Assembly (NCBI GenBank): GCA_903829945.1 | Contig: CAIKRV010000066.1 | Coordinates: 1-64,000, forward strand | Direction of reading: 5' to 3' | Length of the DNA: 64,000 bases | From: an uncultured bacterium | Lineage (GTDB): Bacteria; Bacteroidota; Bacteroidia; CAILMK01 | Shown here: positions 9,915 through 19,765 of the stretch, one piece after another | How positions within the stretch are numbered: position 1 is the stretch's first letter | How the letters are laid out: each line of letters opens with the position of its first letter | Program-made: the position numbers and the translations under genes | Notes under the pieces: generated by a model | Seen by the model: only the letters and a program-made list of their open reading frames with translations | Databases searched by the model: none | What the model was told of the DNA's origin: nothing

Positions 9915-9950
9915 CTAAGTCCCACCTACTTTAATTAAGGCGGGACTTAG
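9915..9950 (-). terminator. Hairpin terminator after CotH paralog 3
   Basis: A 12-bp stem with one mismatch (CTAAGTCCCACC / GGCGGGACTTAG, 12-nt loop) lies 12 bp beyond the stop of the 9963-13001 gene. On the minus strand it is followed by the moderately T-rich CTATTTATTTCC. It indicates that paralog 3 is transcribed separately from paralogs 2 and 1. Confidence 0.65.
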
Positions 9951-9962
9951 CGATTTAATAAT

Positions 9963-12900
9963 TTATTTTATGAGAATCAACTTATAAATTGCAACCGAAG
10001 TACCACTTTGAATTTTTAAGGTATATACACCTTGAGATTCTTTAGACATATTTAAATTGCCATTCCATTCGTTAATTATTTCATGATTTAAATATGATAA
10101 TTCCTGACCAAATTCATTGAACACTTTAAATTCTCCAAAGCCGTTTTTGTTTAATTTTATTTTAACGTTAAAAAGTCCGGAACTTGGATTGGGGAAAATA
10201 CTAACCTTAGCATCCAAATTACTCATACCATCTATTCCGGAACCTTGCTCAACTGTAATTACCCTTAATACGACATTACTTCGATTTCCACTTTGGTCAT
10301 GGGCTGCATATATTCTTTGGAAAACGCCTGCATTTAAGGTATTGATAAAATTACCGGAGGTATCAACTTTCGGATGTTTGTCATAATTATCGCTTACCCA
10401 ATATCCGGAATCAGTGTACATGCTATCAACTTTTACACTTACGCTATCTTTAAATCGTAAATGTAATTGAGGAGCAATGGTATCTACAACCCACAAAAAT
10501 CTAGTCAAAGAATCCTTATTTAAAGATTGGTCTTTAGCTACATAATATATTGGAAAAATACCTAAAGTATCAGGATAATTATTTTTAAAAGGAGATACTA
10601 TTTTTACAGATGAAGCAGTATCAAAATTATCACTAACCTTAAAATCAGAATCATGATAAGCATTGTACACCTCAACCTTAATAGTATCCAAGCCTAATAA
10701 TTGCAATTTAGGAGCAATACTATCAATTACGTGAATATATTTAATGGCTGAATCTTTATTATTAGATTGATCTACGGCTAAATACTTACGAGTAAAATAC
10801 CCCAATTGAGTAGGAATATTATTCGTAAAATTAAAGTTGCCACTAGTCGAAACCTTTGGGCTAACGTCATAATTATCAGCAATATGTGTATCTGTATCCA
10901 AATAAGGCAAAAGCACTTCTGCATCCACGGTATCTCCTTTTATAAAAGTTATCGTTGGTTTTATGGTATCAATAACGATAACCACCCTTTGAATGCTACT
11001 ACGATTCCCTGCTTTATCGCTGAGAAACCATGTTAATTGATAGGTTCCAAGTGTGGATGAATCTAAATTACTTCCTCGTACAACTGTTACGTTAGTATCA
11101 CCATAATTATCATGGTAAGTTATACCAGAATCTCTATATGCAGTATTTACTTCTAAATAAACAGTATCAAAACCATTTAATTTTACAGTTGGTGGATCTA
11201 TATCTCTATTACATGTACCTGGCACGTATTTGTCCAGCCATTTTAAACGGCGATGAATCCAACCTTTTAAGGTATCCACTTCTTGAATCCATGTTTTAGC
11301 CAAACGAGGTTCAGCAACATTTAATACTCCTGAAGTCATACCTAATTCAGGCCACTCCTTAAAGTTTCGAACTTGTGCATCTTGTAATACTACTACATTA
11401 CTATCTATAAAATGATCCAACGAAGTGGAATTCAATCCATTTCTTCTATAAACCGTCCATTTACATTTTAATTCATTTTTAAATGCTGCATCACCTTTAC
11501 CATATCCTTGACCAGTTGGACCTAATAATTTAAACCACCACATAGAAGCTTGATAACCGGCTGTATATAGCCATCCATAAAAATTGGGCAACCAATAATT
11601 ATCATACATTGTCCAGTCAAAATCCCATACCGGCCCCAAATGAATGTGTCTATCTATGCTATTTTTATTTTTCCACATATAAAAACTTGCACGATAACCA
11701 TCTAAATTCATAGTTATTTCTTGAATGAAAAAATAATCATCCACTGATTTTTCATCCATGTAGTTTCTCCAGTTACCCGGTACCGAATTAATTTTACTTC
11801 CGTAAATTGCATTTTCGAAACTATCGTAAAATGATTGTATATATTTTTGCTGGGCTGCGTTTGGAATGACCGGATCATAATACCGGAAGTATTGATAATA
11901 TCCAGCATTATAAGGAATTACATAATTCGAATACCATCCAACGGAACCTTTCCAATCTGTTTTAATCATGTAACCTCCGGTTAATGAATCTCCGGTGGTA
12001 GGTGCACTTAAGGAAGTATCCAATTTTGTTATATTTACAAAATTCTTCCCCCTTTTAATTTTCTCTATCATCAAAAACACCCCCATATATTTTCCGTCAA
12101 GTATTATTTCCGCATGCCTCCATCGCGGACTGTATGCTTGTCCCATGGATGAATACATATGCTGGGTAATTGCATTTCTTAATAAGCTCCGGTCAGAAAA
12201 GTTGGCAATAAATGCCCACTCATGCTGTGCAGGCCAACCTACAATTGCAGTATCGAATTTATTACCTGATTTATCGAGAGTTTGAATATTGTAAGATAAC
12301 TTAGGAAAATACCTGGAATAATTTCCATGTAAACCAATTTCACAATTCAGAGTATTATGAATAGAATCTTTTACATGATTATACTTTCCTGTACCATTAT
12401 CAATAATATGCATGGTTGCAGTTAAACTTGGAACACCTACATTATGGGTATTCACAATTATAATAGGTAAATTACTGCTATCCAATACATAATCTGCCAT
12501 TGGATGGGTGCCAAACCTTAAGCTCCAGCCTTTACAAACATCCTTTCTTACCATGTTTCCATCATAAACCACCAAAGTCCAATGTCCATTAATATTTTGA
12601 CCATTATTAATCTCGCGTAAAAAACTTTGTGATCGATAAACACCCCTATACGGAGGTTTTCCTTGATGAATAGCGGTTAAACCTGTATCACTAAAAAAGG
12701 TACTGTCAAAATTTCTACCGGTACTTTCGTTTGCATAGAGCAAATACGAATTTCCACTTGGATCATTCAAATAAATGGATATATAGCTATTATCTTGACT
12801 AGTAATTTTAACGTTGATAGATTCTAAACCAAAAGAATCGTTTACAGTTTTTGGAGTCATTCCAGAAATGTAAATATCAAAAACATTACCCCTTGCGAAG

Positions 12901-13001
12901 GTATCCATCTTTGCACCTTTGCCAACAAAAACAGTATCCGAGGCATAGGTTAAAGTTGAAAATAATATTAACACCGAAAAGCTTAGTAATTTTCGCAGCA
13001 T
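9963..13001 (-). CDS. Secreted CotH-kinase-family protein with P domain, Ig-like repeats and T9SS sorting domain (paralog 3)
   Basis: 1012 residues with the same plan as paralog 2. It has a signal peptide (about 1-20), a P-domain-like segment (about 21-170, ending VYDGN...CKGWSLRFG) and a CotH domain (about 170-600; EWAFIANFSDRS, MGVFLMIEKIKRG, NLDGYRASF, GPVWDFD). Four Ig-like repeats and a type A T9SS sorting domain (FPNPSSGLFNV...) follow. It has its own promoter-like box at 13104-13111 and its own terminator. The secreted location is unusual for a kinase fold because ATP would have to be available outside; this is known for CotH in spore coats, but the function in Bacteroidetes is not established as far as I know. 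Confidence 0.85.
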   Translation of the reverse strand: MLRKLLSFSVLILFSTLTYASDTVFVGKGAKMDTFARGNVFDIYISGMTPKTVNDSFGLESINVKITSQDNSYISIYLNDPSGNSYLLYANESTGRNFDSTFFSDTGLTAIHQGKPPYRGVYRSQSFLREINNGQNINGHWTLVVYDGNMVRKDVCKGWSLRFGTHPMADYVLDSSNLPIIIVNTHNVGVPSLTATMHIIDNGTGKYNHVKDSIHNTLNCEIGLHGNYSRYFPKLSYNIQTLDKSGNKFDTAIVGWPAQHEWAFIANFSDRSLLRNAITQHMYSSMGQAYSPRWRHAEIILDGKYMGVFLMIEKIKRGKNFVNITKLDTSLSAPTTGDSLTGGYMIKTDWKGSVGWYSNYVIPYNAGYYQYFRYYDPVIPNAAQQKYIQSFYDSFENAIYGSKINSVPGNWRNYMDEKSVDDYFFIQEITMNLDGYRASFYMWKNKNSIDRHIHLGPVWDFDWTMYDNYWLPNFYGWLYTAGYQASMWWFKLLGPTGQGYGKGDAAFKNELKCKWTVYRRNGLNSTSLDHFIDSNVVVLQDAQVRNFKEWPELGMTSGVLNVAEPRLAKTWIQEVDTLKGWIHRRLKWLDKYVPGTCNRDIDPPTVKLNGFDTVYLEVNTAYRDSGITYHDNYGDTNVTVVRGSNLDSSTLGTYQLTWFLSDKAGNRSSIQRVVIVIDTIKPTITFIKGDTVDAEVLLPYLDTDTHIADNYDVSPKVSTSGNFNFTNNIPTQLGYFTRKYLAVDQSNNKDSAIKYIHVIDSIAPKLQLLGLDTIKVEVYNAYHDSDFKVSDNFDTASSVKIVSPFKNNYPDTLGIFPIYYVAKDQSLNKDSLTRFLWVVDTIAPQLHLRFKDSVSVKVDSMYTDSGYWVSDNYDKHPKVDTSGNFINTLNAGVFQRIYAAHDQSGNRSNVVLRVITVEQGSGIDGMSNLDAKVSIFPNPSSGLFNVKIKLNKNGFGEFKVFNEFGQELSYLNHEIINEWNGNLNMSKESQGVYTLKIQSGTSVAIYKLILIK

Positions 13002-13103
13002 AGTTTCTTGTTGTTAGCAGGAAGTTTCAAAAAAATTTAAGCTCGTCATCTACAGATAAAACTGAAAGATTTATACTTAAAATTTCCTTCAACATCCTGA
13101 ATA

Positions 13104-13111
13104 CAAAGTTA
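13104..13111 (-). promoter_or_regulatory. Bacteroidetes -7 promoter element for CotH paralog 3
   Basis: The minus strand reads TAACTTTG, a perfect TAnnTTTG, in the 344-bp gene-free stretch between paralog 3 and metH. The predicted 5' leader is about 95 nt. The flanking 13002-13200 holds nothing else I can identify. Confidence 0.45.
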
Positions 13112-13227
13112 ATAAATTATAAACTTTAAAAAAATCTATCTGACTTTTATGTTATATAATTGATAATTAATAATTTATGATTTACAAATGAATATCACAT
13201 TTTGTTAATATTTGCTTAAGTGCATAT

Positions 13228-13235
13228 TAACTTTG
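13228..13235 (+). promoter_or_regulatory. Bacteroidetes -7 promoter element for metH
   Basis: TAACTTTG matches TAnnTTTG exactly. A TTTG at 13201-13204 could serve as the -33 element with a long 23-bp spacer. Transcription would begin near 13241, at the left arm of the potential leader structure described separately. Confidence 0.45.
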
Positions 13236-13236
13236 C

Positions 13237-13328
13237 AGTTTGGAACTCTTCTAGATAATAAGAGTTATTGTACCATAGCGGCACAATGCTTGCAAAGAAG
13301 TACCGCGAACAGGTTCAAAAGCCAAACT
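13237..13328 (+). promoter_or_regulatory. Potential structured 5' leader of metH (riboswitch-like, unassigned)
   Basis: Three nested or adjacent stems fit perfectly: AGTTTGG (13237-13243) with CCAAACT (13322-13328); AACTCTT (13244-13250) with AAGAGTT (13260-13266); and ATTGT (13267-13271) with ACAAT (13283-13287). An alternative helix, GCGGCAC (13278-13284) with GTACCGC (13300-13306), has 6 of 7 pairs and excludes the third stem. The element ends 17 bp before the metH ATG. I find neither SAM-I conserved boxes nor a cobalamin B12 box. A regulatory role is inference from position and pairing only. Confidence 0.35.
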
Positions 13329-13345
13329 CAAAATGCTAATTTACA

Positions 13346-16300
13346 ATGGGAAATAATACATATCATCAATTAAAAGCACTACTTCAAAAACGTATTTTAA
13401 TTATTGATGGTGCAATGGGCACTATGATTCAACGTTTTAAACCTACAGAGGAAACTTATAGGGGTGAACGTTTTAAGGATTGGCATCGCGATTTAAAAGG
13501 ATTTAATGATTTATTGGTGCTAACTCAGCCCGAAATGATCAAAAATATTCATCTTGAATATTTAGAGGCAGGTGCCGATATAATTGAGACCAACACGTTT
13601 GGCTCTACTTCCATTGCCATGGAAGATTTCGGGATGGAGGAATTAGCCTATGAGATGAATTTTGCAGCTGCAAAATTAGCCAAAGAAGCTTGCTTAACTT
13701 ATAATGCCAAAACACCAAATAAACCTCGATTTGTAGCTGGTTCAATAGGGCCATTAAATAGATCTTTATCGCTTTCCCCGGATGTTAACGACCCGGGGTT
13801 TCGCTCTGTTAATTGGGATCAGGTAGTAGAAGCTTATACCGAACAAGTACGTGGACTTATTGATGGAGGTGCCGATGTATTGCTATTAGAAACTGTATTT
13901 GATACCTTAAATTGCAAAGCAGGTATTTTTGCCATTGATGAATATTGCCGAAAAAATCATGTTCAAATTCCGATCATGATTTCCGGTACAATTGTAGACA
14001 TGAGTGGTCGTACACTCTCCGGACAAACCACAGAAGCATTCTGGATTTCAATTTCTCATACAAAAAATTTAATTTCTGTTGGATTAAATTGTGCACTGGG
14101 TGTAGCTCAAATGCGTCCCTTTATTGAAGAATTATCTAAACATGCCTCTTGTTTCACTTCTTTATATCCGAATGCCGGATTGCCAAATGCCTTTGGCGGA
14201 TATGATGAAACGCCATCCCAAATGGCAGAAGTGATGGAAGATTATATCCAAAATGGCTTTGTAAATATTATTGGAGGTTGCTGTGGTACCACCCCTAATC
14301 ATATTCGGGAAATGGTAAAAGTAGCCGAAAATGCAGAACCTAGAATTCCATCACCACAACTTCCATTTTTGCGTTTAAGCGGATTAGAACCGGTGATCCT
14401 TCGAGAAAATGCAAATTTTATGAATATTGGTGAACGAACCAATGTAACCGGATCCAAAAAGTTTGCTCGCTTAATTATTAATGGAAATTATGAAGACGCT
14501 TTGAGTGTGGCACGAGACCAAGTTGATGGCGGTGCGCAAGTACTAGATATAAACATGGATGAAGGCATGTTGGATTCTGAACACATCATGCAAAAGTTCA
14601 TCAATTTAATGGCTGCTGAACCTGATATAGCAAAACTGCCTTTCATGGTGGACTCTTCAAAATGGAGTGTTATTGAAGCAGGATTAAAATGCACCCAAGG
14701 GAAAAGTGTAGTTAATTCCATCTCTCTTAAAGAAGGGGAAGAGGTATTTAAAAATCAAGCTCGAAGAATTCTTCAATATGGTGCCGCAGTAGTAGTGATG
14801 GCATTTGATGAAAAAGGACAAGCAGATAATCTTGAAAAGAGAATTAAAATATGTGAACGTGCCTATAAAATTCTAACAGAAGAAGTAGGATTCCCTCCAC
14901 AAGATATTATTTTTGACCCGAATATTTTAACCGTTGCCACGGGTATTGAAGAACATAATAATTATGCAGTTGATTATATAAATGCCACAAAATGGATTAA
15001 AGAAAATCTTCCTCTTGCTAAGGTTAGTGGTGGTGTATCCAATGTTTCCTTCTCTTTCCGAGGTAATGATACTGTACGTGAAGCTATACATAGCGCATTT
15101 TTATATCATGCCATCCGTGCCGGTATGGATATGGGAATAGTTAATGCTGGACAATTAGAAATTTACGAACAAATTCCAACCGATCTTTTAGAACGAGTTG
15201 AAGATGTATTGCTCAATAGAAGGCCAGATGCCACCGAACGCTTAGTAGATTTTGCAGAAACCATCAAACATAAAGGTAAAGCAGAAATTGTAACCGAAGA
15301 ATGGAGAAATGGCAGTGTGCAAGATAGATTAACACATGCCTTGGTAAAAGGAATTGTAGATTATATTGAAAAGGATACTGAGGAAGCAAGATTAATGTCC
15401 GATCGCCCTTTGGATGTCATTGAAGGACCCCTGATGAAAGGAATGAATGTAGTTGGAGATTTATTTGGTGCCGGGAAGATGTTTTTACCACAGGTAGTAA
15501 AAAGTGCCCGTGTAATGAAAAAGGCAGTGGCATATTTATTCCCATATATTGAAGCTGAAAAAGAAAAGAATCAAAGCAAAGGTCCGGCAGGCAGAGTTTT
15601 AATGGCCACCGTAAAAGGTGATGTGCACGATATCGGAAAAAATATTGTGGGAGTTGTATTGGGATGCAATAATTTTGAAGTGATTGACCTTGGTGTTATG
15701 GTACCTGCCAATAAAATATTAGAAACCGCCAAGGAAGTAAAAGCTGATATTATTGGATTAAGTGGGCTCATTACTCCTTCCTTGGATGAGATGGTTCATA
15801 TTGCCAAAGAAATGACGCGCCTAGGATTTGAATTGCCACTTTTGATTGGTGGCGCTACTACTTCCAAAACACATACAGCTGTTAAAATTGCTCCCCATTA
15901 CAAGTATCCGGTAGTGCATGTTTTGGACGCTTCACGCTCAGTACCGGTCGTACAAAGCTTAATCACTGAAAGTCAAAAAGATCAATTTTTTCTTGATCTT
16001 CAGAATGAATATCAAGAAATAAGAGAACAACATTCTAAGCGTCAGGACACCAAAGAATATTTAAGTTTGCAAGAAGCAAGAGCTAATAAATTTAATTATT
16101 CCGCATCAACACCTGATATTATTACTCCTGCGAAATTAGGAATTACTGTTTTTGATAATTTCCCATTAGCTGAACTAAGGAGCTATATCGATTGGACTCC
16201 ATTTTTCTTGGCATGGGAATTACGAGGCAGATATCCTTCAATTTTAAAGGATGAAATTGTTGGTCATGAAGCAACACAATTATTTAATGATGCAAATAAA

Positions 16301-17053
16301 ATATTAGATAAAATTATCAGTGAAAAACTGCTGACAGCTAAGGCTGTCATTGGAATATTTCCCGCCAATTCAATTCCTGAAATGGATAATATTGAAGTGT
16401 ACACTGATGAGAGTAGAAAGGAAATTTTAACTACTTTCCATACTTTAAGACAACAAGGTATTAAAGCAAAAGGTGTTCCCAACCTCGCTATATCTGATTT
16501 TATTGCCCCAAAAAATAATGCTAACGATTACATGGGCGGTTTTGCTGTAACAGCCGGCATTGGCATTGAAAAACTTGTTGCACAATTCGAAGAAGAGCAT
16601 GATGATTATTCGTCTATAATTGTAAAAGCATTAGCTGATCGATTAGCAGAAGCAATGGCAGAAATAATGCATGAAAAAGTTCGTAAAACCATCTGGGGAT
16701 ATGCCCCTAATGAACATCTAAGCAATGAAGAATTAATTCGAGAAAAATATAGAGGAATACGACCTGCTCCCGGCTATCCGGCTTGCCCGGAACATACTGA
16801 AAAACGAATATTATTTGATTTATTAGAGGTTGAACGAAATACTGGAATTACACTTACTGAAAGCTATGCCATGTATCCTGCCGCCTCTGTTAGCGGGTTT
16901 TATTTTGCACATCCTCAAAGTAAATATTTCCCGGTTGGAAAAATTTGCAAAGATCAAATTGAAGACTACGCCCAAAGAAAACAAATGTCAGTGCTGGAAG
17001 TTGAACGTTGGTTAGCGCCTTATTTAGAATATGAACCTGAATTAGTCAATTAG
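13346..17053 (+). CDS. metH: Cobalamin-dependent methionine synthase, full length
   Basis: Cytoplasmic enzyme transferring the methyl group of 5-methyltetrahydrofolate to homocysteine through methylcobalamin. All four modules are present in 1235 residues, the usual family length. The homocysteine domain has zinc-ligand cysteines (Cys249 in GLNC; Cys312 and Cys313 in GGCCGT). The pterin-binding domain starts at about 350 ([11 protein letters not shown]). The cobalamin domain has the axial ligand His761 in DVHDIG. The activation domain has an AdoMet-binding RPAPGY motif near 1139-1144. Some Bacteroidetes split this gene in two, but here it is fused. It stands alone on the plus strand with its own promoter-like box. 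Confidence 0.97.
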   Translation: MGNNTYHQLKALLQKRILIIDGAMGTMIQRFKPTEETYRGERFKDWHRDLKGFNDLLVLTQPEMIKNIHLEYLEAGADIIETNTFGSTSIAMEDFGMEELAYEMNFAAAKLAKEACLTYNAKTPNKPRFVAGSIGPLNRSLSLSPDVNDPGFRSVNWDQVVEAYTEQVRGLIDGGADVLLLETVFDTLNCKAGIFAIDEYCRKNHVQIPIMISGTIVDMSGRTLSGQTTEAFWISISHTKNLISVGLNCALGVAQMRPFIEELSKHASCFTSLYPNAGLPNAFGGYDETPSQMAEVMEDYIQNGFVNIIGGCCGTTPNHIREMVKVAENAEPRIPSPQLPFLRLSGLEPVILRENANFMNIGERTNVTGSKKFARLIINGNYEDALSVARDQVDGGAQVLDINMDEGMLDSEHIMQKFINLMAAEPDIAKLPFMVDSSKWSVIEAGLKCTQGKSVVNSISLKEGEEVFKNQARRILQYGAAVVVMAFDEKGQADNLEKRIKICERAYKILTEEVGFPPQDIIFDPNILTVATGIEEHNNYAVDYINATKWIKENLPLAKVSGGVSNVSFSFRGNDTVREAIHSAFLYHAIRAGMDMGIVNAGQLEIYEQIPTDLLERVEDVLLNRRPDATERLVDFAETIKHKGKAEIVTEEWRNGSVQDRLTHALVKGIVDYIEKDTEEARLMSDRPLDVIEGPLMKGMNVVGDLFGAGKMFLPQVVKSARVMKKAVAYLFPYIEAEKEKNQSKGPAGRVLMATVKGDVHDIGKNIVGVVLGCNNFEVIDLGVMVPANKILETAKEVKADIIGLSGLITPSLDEMVHIAKEMTRLGFELPLLIGGATTSKTHTAVKIAPHYKYPVVHVLDASRSVPVVQSLITESQKDQFFLDLQNEYQEIREQHSKRQDTKEYLSLQEARANKFNYSASTPDIITPAKLGITVFDNFPLAELRSYIDWTPFFLAWELRGRYPSILKDEIVGHEATQLFNDANKILDKIISEKLLTAKAVIGIFPANSIPEMDNIEVYTDESRKEILTTFHTLRQQGIKAKGVPNLAISDFIAPKNNANDYMGGFAVTAGIGIEKLVAQFEEEHDDYSSIIVKALADRLAEAMAEIMHEKVRKTIWGYAPNEHLSNEELIREKYRGIRPAPGYPACPEHTEKRILFDLLEVERNTGITLTESYAMYPAASVSGFYFAHPQSKYFPVGKICKDQIEDYAQRKQMSVLEVERWLAPYLEYEPELVN

Positions 17054-17308
17054 TATTAGTTTGTTTTTTGGTGTATTCCTTGCTAATTAAACTTAGTTTG
17101 AAATATCTAATCTAAATTAATGGGAATCTTGATGATATAAAAATTTAGACCAGTGTGATTTAAAAATCTGAAGATGAGCTTTATAGTTTTTTGTAGACAA
17201 AATTTATAATTATTTGACATATAACAGGAATCAAATTTATTTTTATTGGAATTCAAAAAAAAGCAATGCCGACTAAAGCGATCATGCTTTATTTTTTATC
17301 GCATATAT
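17054..17308. other. Gene-free AT-rich stretch between metH and the hydroxylase gene
   Basis: No ORF, RNA gene or clear terminator found. A weak AAAGCA/TGCTTT pairing with a loop of more than 20 nt followed by TTATTTTTT (about 17255-17299) might end metH transcription, but it is not convincing. Confidence 0.4.
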
Positions 17309-17338
17309 TTTGAAATTTACTTTTCCTTTTTAACTTTG
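17309..17338 (+). promoter_or_regulatory. Complete Bacteroidetes-type promoter for the hydroxylase gene
   Basis: TTTG at 17309-17312 and TAACTTTG at 17331-17338 are separated by 18 bp, close to the known -33/-7 arrangement of Bacteroidetes housekeeping promoters. The ATG follows 22 bp after the -7 box, giving a short leader. Confidence 0.55.
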
Positions 17339-17360
17339 ATAGATAATTAAGCAACACTTC

Positions 17361-18122
17361 ATGCACTTGTTGGAAACATCAAACGCAATTCAAATTGCTA
17401 CCTTCTTCTTAATGGTTCTTACTTTCGGTTTGTTGGAAAAATTTCGGCCGGCTAGGGAATTAAATATTTGGAAAGATTTAAAAGTGGATACTTTGTCTTT
17501 TGCCTTAGGGGTTTCTCTTAGCATGCTTTGCTATACGTGGACATATAATTTTTGTACTATATATTTTCCAAGTTCTGCTATTAAAATTTGGGACACCTTA
17601 GGATCACTTCCATCCTATTTGAAAATAATATTTGTTATTATTACAGTTGACTTCTGTTTGTATTGGCTGCATAGAGCACAACATAGTACTGAGTTCCTTT
17701 GGAGAACTCATGTATGGCATCATTCCATTACAGAATTGTATTGGTTTTCCGGATTCCGAACAAGTTTTTTACATTCTCTATTATATAATATCCCTCAAAC
17801 AGTGATTCCAATGTTTGTTTTCAAACTTACACCTATTGAAGCGGGAATAGGATATTCAGTGGGTATACTAGTTCAATTTTGGGAACATACCAATATTGAT
17901 GTAAATATTGGATTCCTAAAATATATTTTTATCACTCCGGCTTATCATAGAGTTCATCATTCTATTAATGTGAGAAATACCAATTATGGTACTTTCTTTA
18001 GTATTTGGGATCGAATATTTGGCACCTACCATAACCCAAATTCAGTTCCTAAAGATGTAAAATTAGGCTTGGATGAGGAATTGACTCCCGGCAAAGTAGC
18101 TAGGATGCTAACAGGATTATAA
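17361..18122 (+). CDS. Sterol desaturase / fatty acid hydroxylase superfamily membrane protein
   Basis: 253 residues with about four to five membrane segments and the histidine boxes of the di-iron membrane hydroxylases: HRAQH (about 96-100), HVWHH (about 108-112) and HRVHH (about 196-200). Members hydroxylate or desaturate lipids in the cytoplasmic membrane; the substrate here cannot be told from sequence. It is monocistronic by appearance and converges on the YwbE-like gene with a 6-bp overlap of the 3' ends. Confidence 0.88.
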   Translation: MHLLETSNAIQIATFFLMVLTFGLLEKFRPARELNIWKDLKVDTLSFALGVSLSMLCYTWTYNFCTIYFPSSAIKIWDTLGSLPSYLKIIFVIITVDFCLYWLHRAQHSTEFLWRTHVWHHSITELYWFSGFRTSFLHSLLYNIPQTVIPMFVFKLTPIEAGIGYSVGILVQFWEHTNIDVNIGFLKYIFITPAYHRVHHSINVRNTNYGTFFSIWDRIFGTYHNPNSVPKDVKLGLDEELTPGKVARMLTGL

Positions 18123-18323
18123 TTTATTTTGTTCAGGTATAAATGTTACCCGACCAACCTCACCGGTTTCCAGCCTAACTTTAATGCCGTGCGGATGGAA
18201 TGATGAATTAGTTAAAATATCCTGTACAAAACCTCTGGTAAGCAAGCCTGACCTTTGGTCTTCCTTCATAATTATATCAACTTCCAAGCCTGGTTTGATA
18301 TCCTTTTTATATTTCCCGTTCAT
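18117..18323 (-). CDS. YwbE-like protein (DUF2196)
   Basis: 68 residues matching the small YwbE family almost end to end: ISPGLEVDI-like start (KPGLEVDIIMKEDQRSG), then TRGFVQDILTNSS, HPHGIKVRLE and GRV. The fold looks like a small beta-barrel domain of KOW/OB type. The family function is unknown. It overlaps the hydroxylase gene 3' end by 6 bp in convergent orientation. Confidence 0.88.
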   Translation of the reverse strand: MNGKYKKDIKPGLEVDIIMKEDQRSGLLTRGFVQDILTNSSFHPHGIKVRLETGEVGRVTFIPEQNKL

Positions 18324-18465
18324 ATTTTCTCGATAAATGCAGTTTTTTGTATTTCGGACCTAAACATAATTTTTAGAATTTTGAATCGTTGTTGTTTGAA
18401 AAACATTTTGGCAAAAATTGTTTTCATGTGCTAATTAATATTGTTTAGAAATGCCCATTTCACCT

Positions 18466-18495
18466 AAAGGTCGCTATTGCTATGGCGACCTTTTT
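18466..18495. terminator. Hairpin beyond the first SGNH gene
   Basis: A 9-bp stem AAAGGTCGC (18466-18474) / GCGACCTTT (18485-18493) lies just past the stop of the minus-strand gene at 18497. The longer T tract is on the plus strand (TTTTTGTTATTTTC), so its efficiency for the minus-strand gene is uncertain. Confidence 0.5.
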
Positions 18496-18496
18496 G

Positions 18497-19726
18497 TTAT
18501 TTTCTTTGATCCAAATAATTGTCAAAAGCAGCCACCAGTGCTTCCATAAACAAATCACCTTGGATCATATATCCATAAAAATTATAATGTATTTTATCGC
18601 CTGCCCCCATTCCGGCCTTTTGCCATAATTGCATTGCGCCTAAACCTCCCATAGTCGTAAAATAATCCCATACCGCACAATCATTTTCTTGAGCCAATTT
18701 AAAAATAACTTCGCGAGCCAATAAATTAGAAATATTAGGGTTTCTGTTTTTCAAATAGCAATCCCCCGGAGTAGTCAGTAAAATTTGTACATCGGGTATC
18801 TGTTCTCTAATATTATGAATTAATTTAGCATAATGTAAATGAAAAGCAGCAGAATCAAAATCCAACATATATGCATCGTTTGTTCCTAAAGATATTATAA
18901 CCAAATCAGGATATAATTGAACTAATTGTTGCGGCAGTAATTTACATTTTAAAAAGGAATTTACTTCTGCACCATTTACCCCGACCGCATGGTAAACAAT
19001 ACCCGGATCTCGAGTTTCCATACTTAATCCATACAATGTAAAACTTGCGTTTATTCTTCCTTTTTTACTTAATATTATTTCAAATGACTTAACCGGTTTA
19101 GATAAGTTCCATTCCACTGCTCCATTGGTATAATTTTCACTTTGTACTATTTGTGAATCCGAAACCATTAATTTGAGTTGATAAGTACTATCAGGACAAG
19201 AATAAAATAAACGAATTCTATTGCAATCATATCTGGAGCTTGCAATTTCAGACAGAGAAAAATGCAGTTTAGCAAAACTATCATTTGTCGCCACAGAAAT
19301 TCCGGCTAAACCCAATACACAATCTTTATTCTGTACATTTCTACAACTTTCCCATTTCCCTGAATATTCCATCTTATAAGAGTAAGGGTTATTGGTATGC
19401 GCCATAGTATAAGGGAACATAAAGCCCCTACCCCCATTTCCACCAGGGAAAAAATCTTGCAAAGACTGACGCATTCTATTGGTTAAAATATCAGCTTGTA
19501 TATGAGAATCCCCAATTTGAACAATATTAATTTGTTTATCCCCAGCTTTCATTAATCGCTCCAAATTCCTATAAAATGATAATAACACATCAGCTTTGGG
19601 AGTATAAATTTTATTTTTTTCAAATCTTATAAATGGAAATTTACTGCGGTCCACAATTTCAGGTTGTGCCATACTTTGTAAGGCAAAAACTAAACTTATA
19701 ATAATATGTGGTATTGAATTTTTCAT
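18497..19726 (-). CDS. Secreted SGNH/GDSL-family hydrolase (first of a pair)
   Basis: 409 residues with a cleavable signal peptide (about 1-20, ending SMAQ). The catalytic SGNH blocks are visible: nucleophile GDSHIQ (Ser74), block III GTND, and a C-terminal DKIH that supplies the Asp-His pair. A beta-rich insertion of about 130 residues separates block I from block III. Such periplasmic SGNH proteins typically act as O-acetyl esterases or transferases on polysaccharide or peptidoglycan; in Bacteroidetes they often accompany an MBOAT acyltransferase, which is not seen here. It follows the second SGNH gene by 39 bp and is probably cotranscribed. Confidence 0.82.
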   Translation of the reverse strand: MKNSIPHIIISLVFALQSMAQPEIVDRSKFPFIRFEKNKIYTPKADVLLSFYRNLERLMKAGDKQINIVQIGDSHIQADILTNRMRQSLQDFFPGGNGGRGFMFPYTMAHTNNPYSYKMEYSGKWESCRNVQNKDCVLGLAGISVATNDSFAKLHFSLSEIASSRYDCNRIRLFYSCPDSTYQLKLMVSDSQIVQSENYTNGAVEWNLSKPVKSFEIILSKKGRINASFTLYGLSMETRDPGIVYHAVGVNGAEVNSFLKCKLLPQQLVQLYPDLVIISLGTNDAYMLDFDSAAFHLHYAKLIHNIREQIPDVQILLTTPGDCYLKNRNPNISNLLAREVIFKLAQENDCAVWDYFTTMGGLGAMQLWQKAGMGAGDKIHYNFYGYMIQGDLFMEALVAAFDNYLDQRK

Positions 19727-19765
19727 TGCATAAAGCTATCAAGCTAAATGTACCGAAACTTAGGA

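Noticed and set aside
3940-13001. Tandem CotH genes as an assembly duplication
   Set aside because: The three copies differ throughout, have different N-terminal domains and distinct flanking promoters and terminators, so they are genuine paralogs.
13237-13330. Possible tRNA: a 7-bp end-pairing helix and a GGTTCAAAA string resembling a T arm
   Set aside because: No T stem, no D-loop GG, an 11-nt central loop and no proper anticodon arm; the pairing fits a leader structure better.
13237-13345. SAM-I or cobalamin riboswitch before metH
   Set aside because: The conserved SAM-I core (GATGAAACC/GGCAACC type) and the B12 box are absent.
17255-17299. Terminator after metH (AAAGCA/TGCTTT followed by T tract)
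   Set aside because: Only 6 bp with a loop of more than 20 nt; too weak and about 200 bp from the stop codon.
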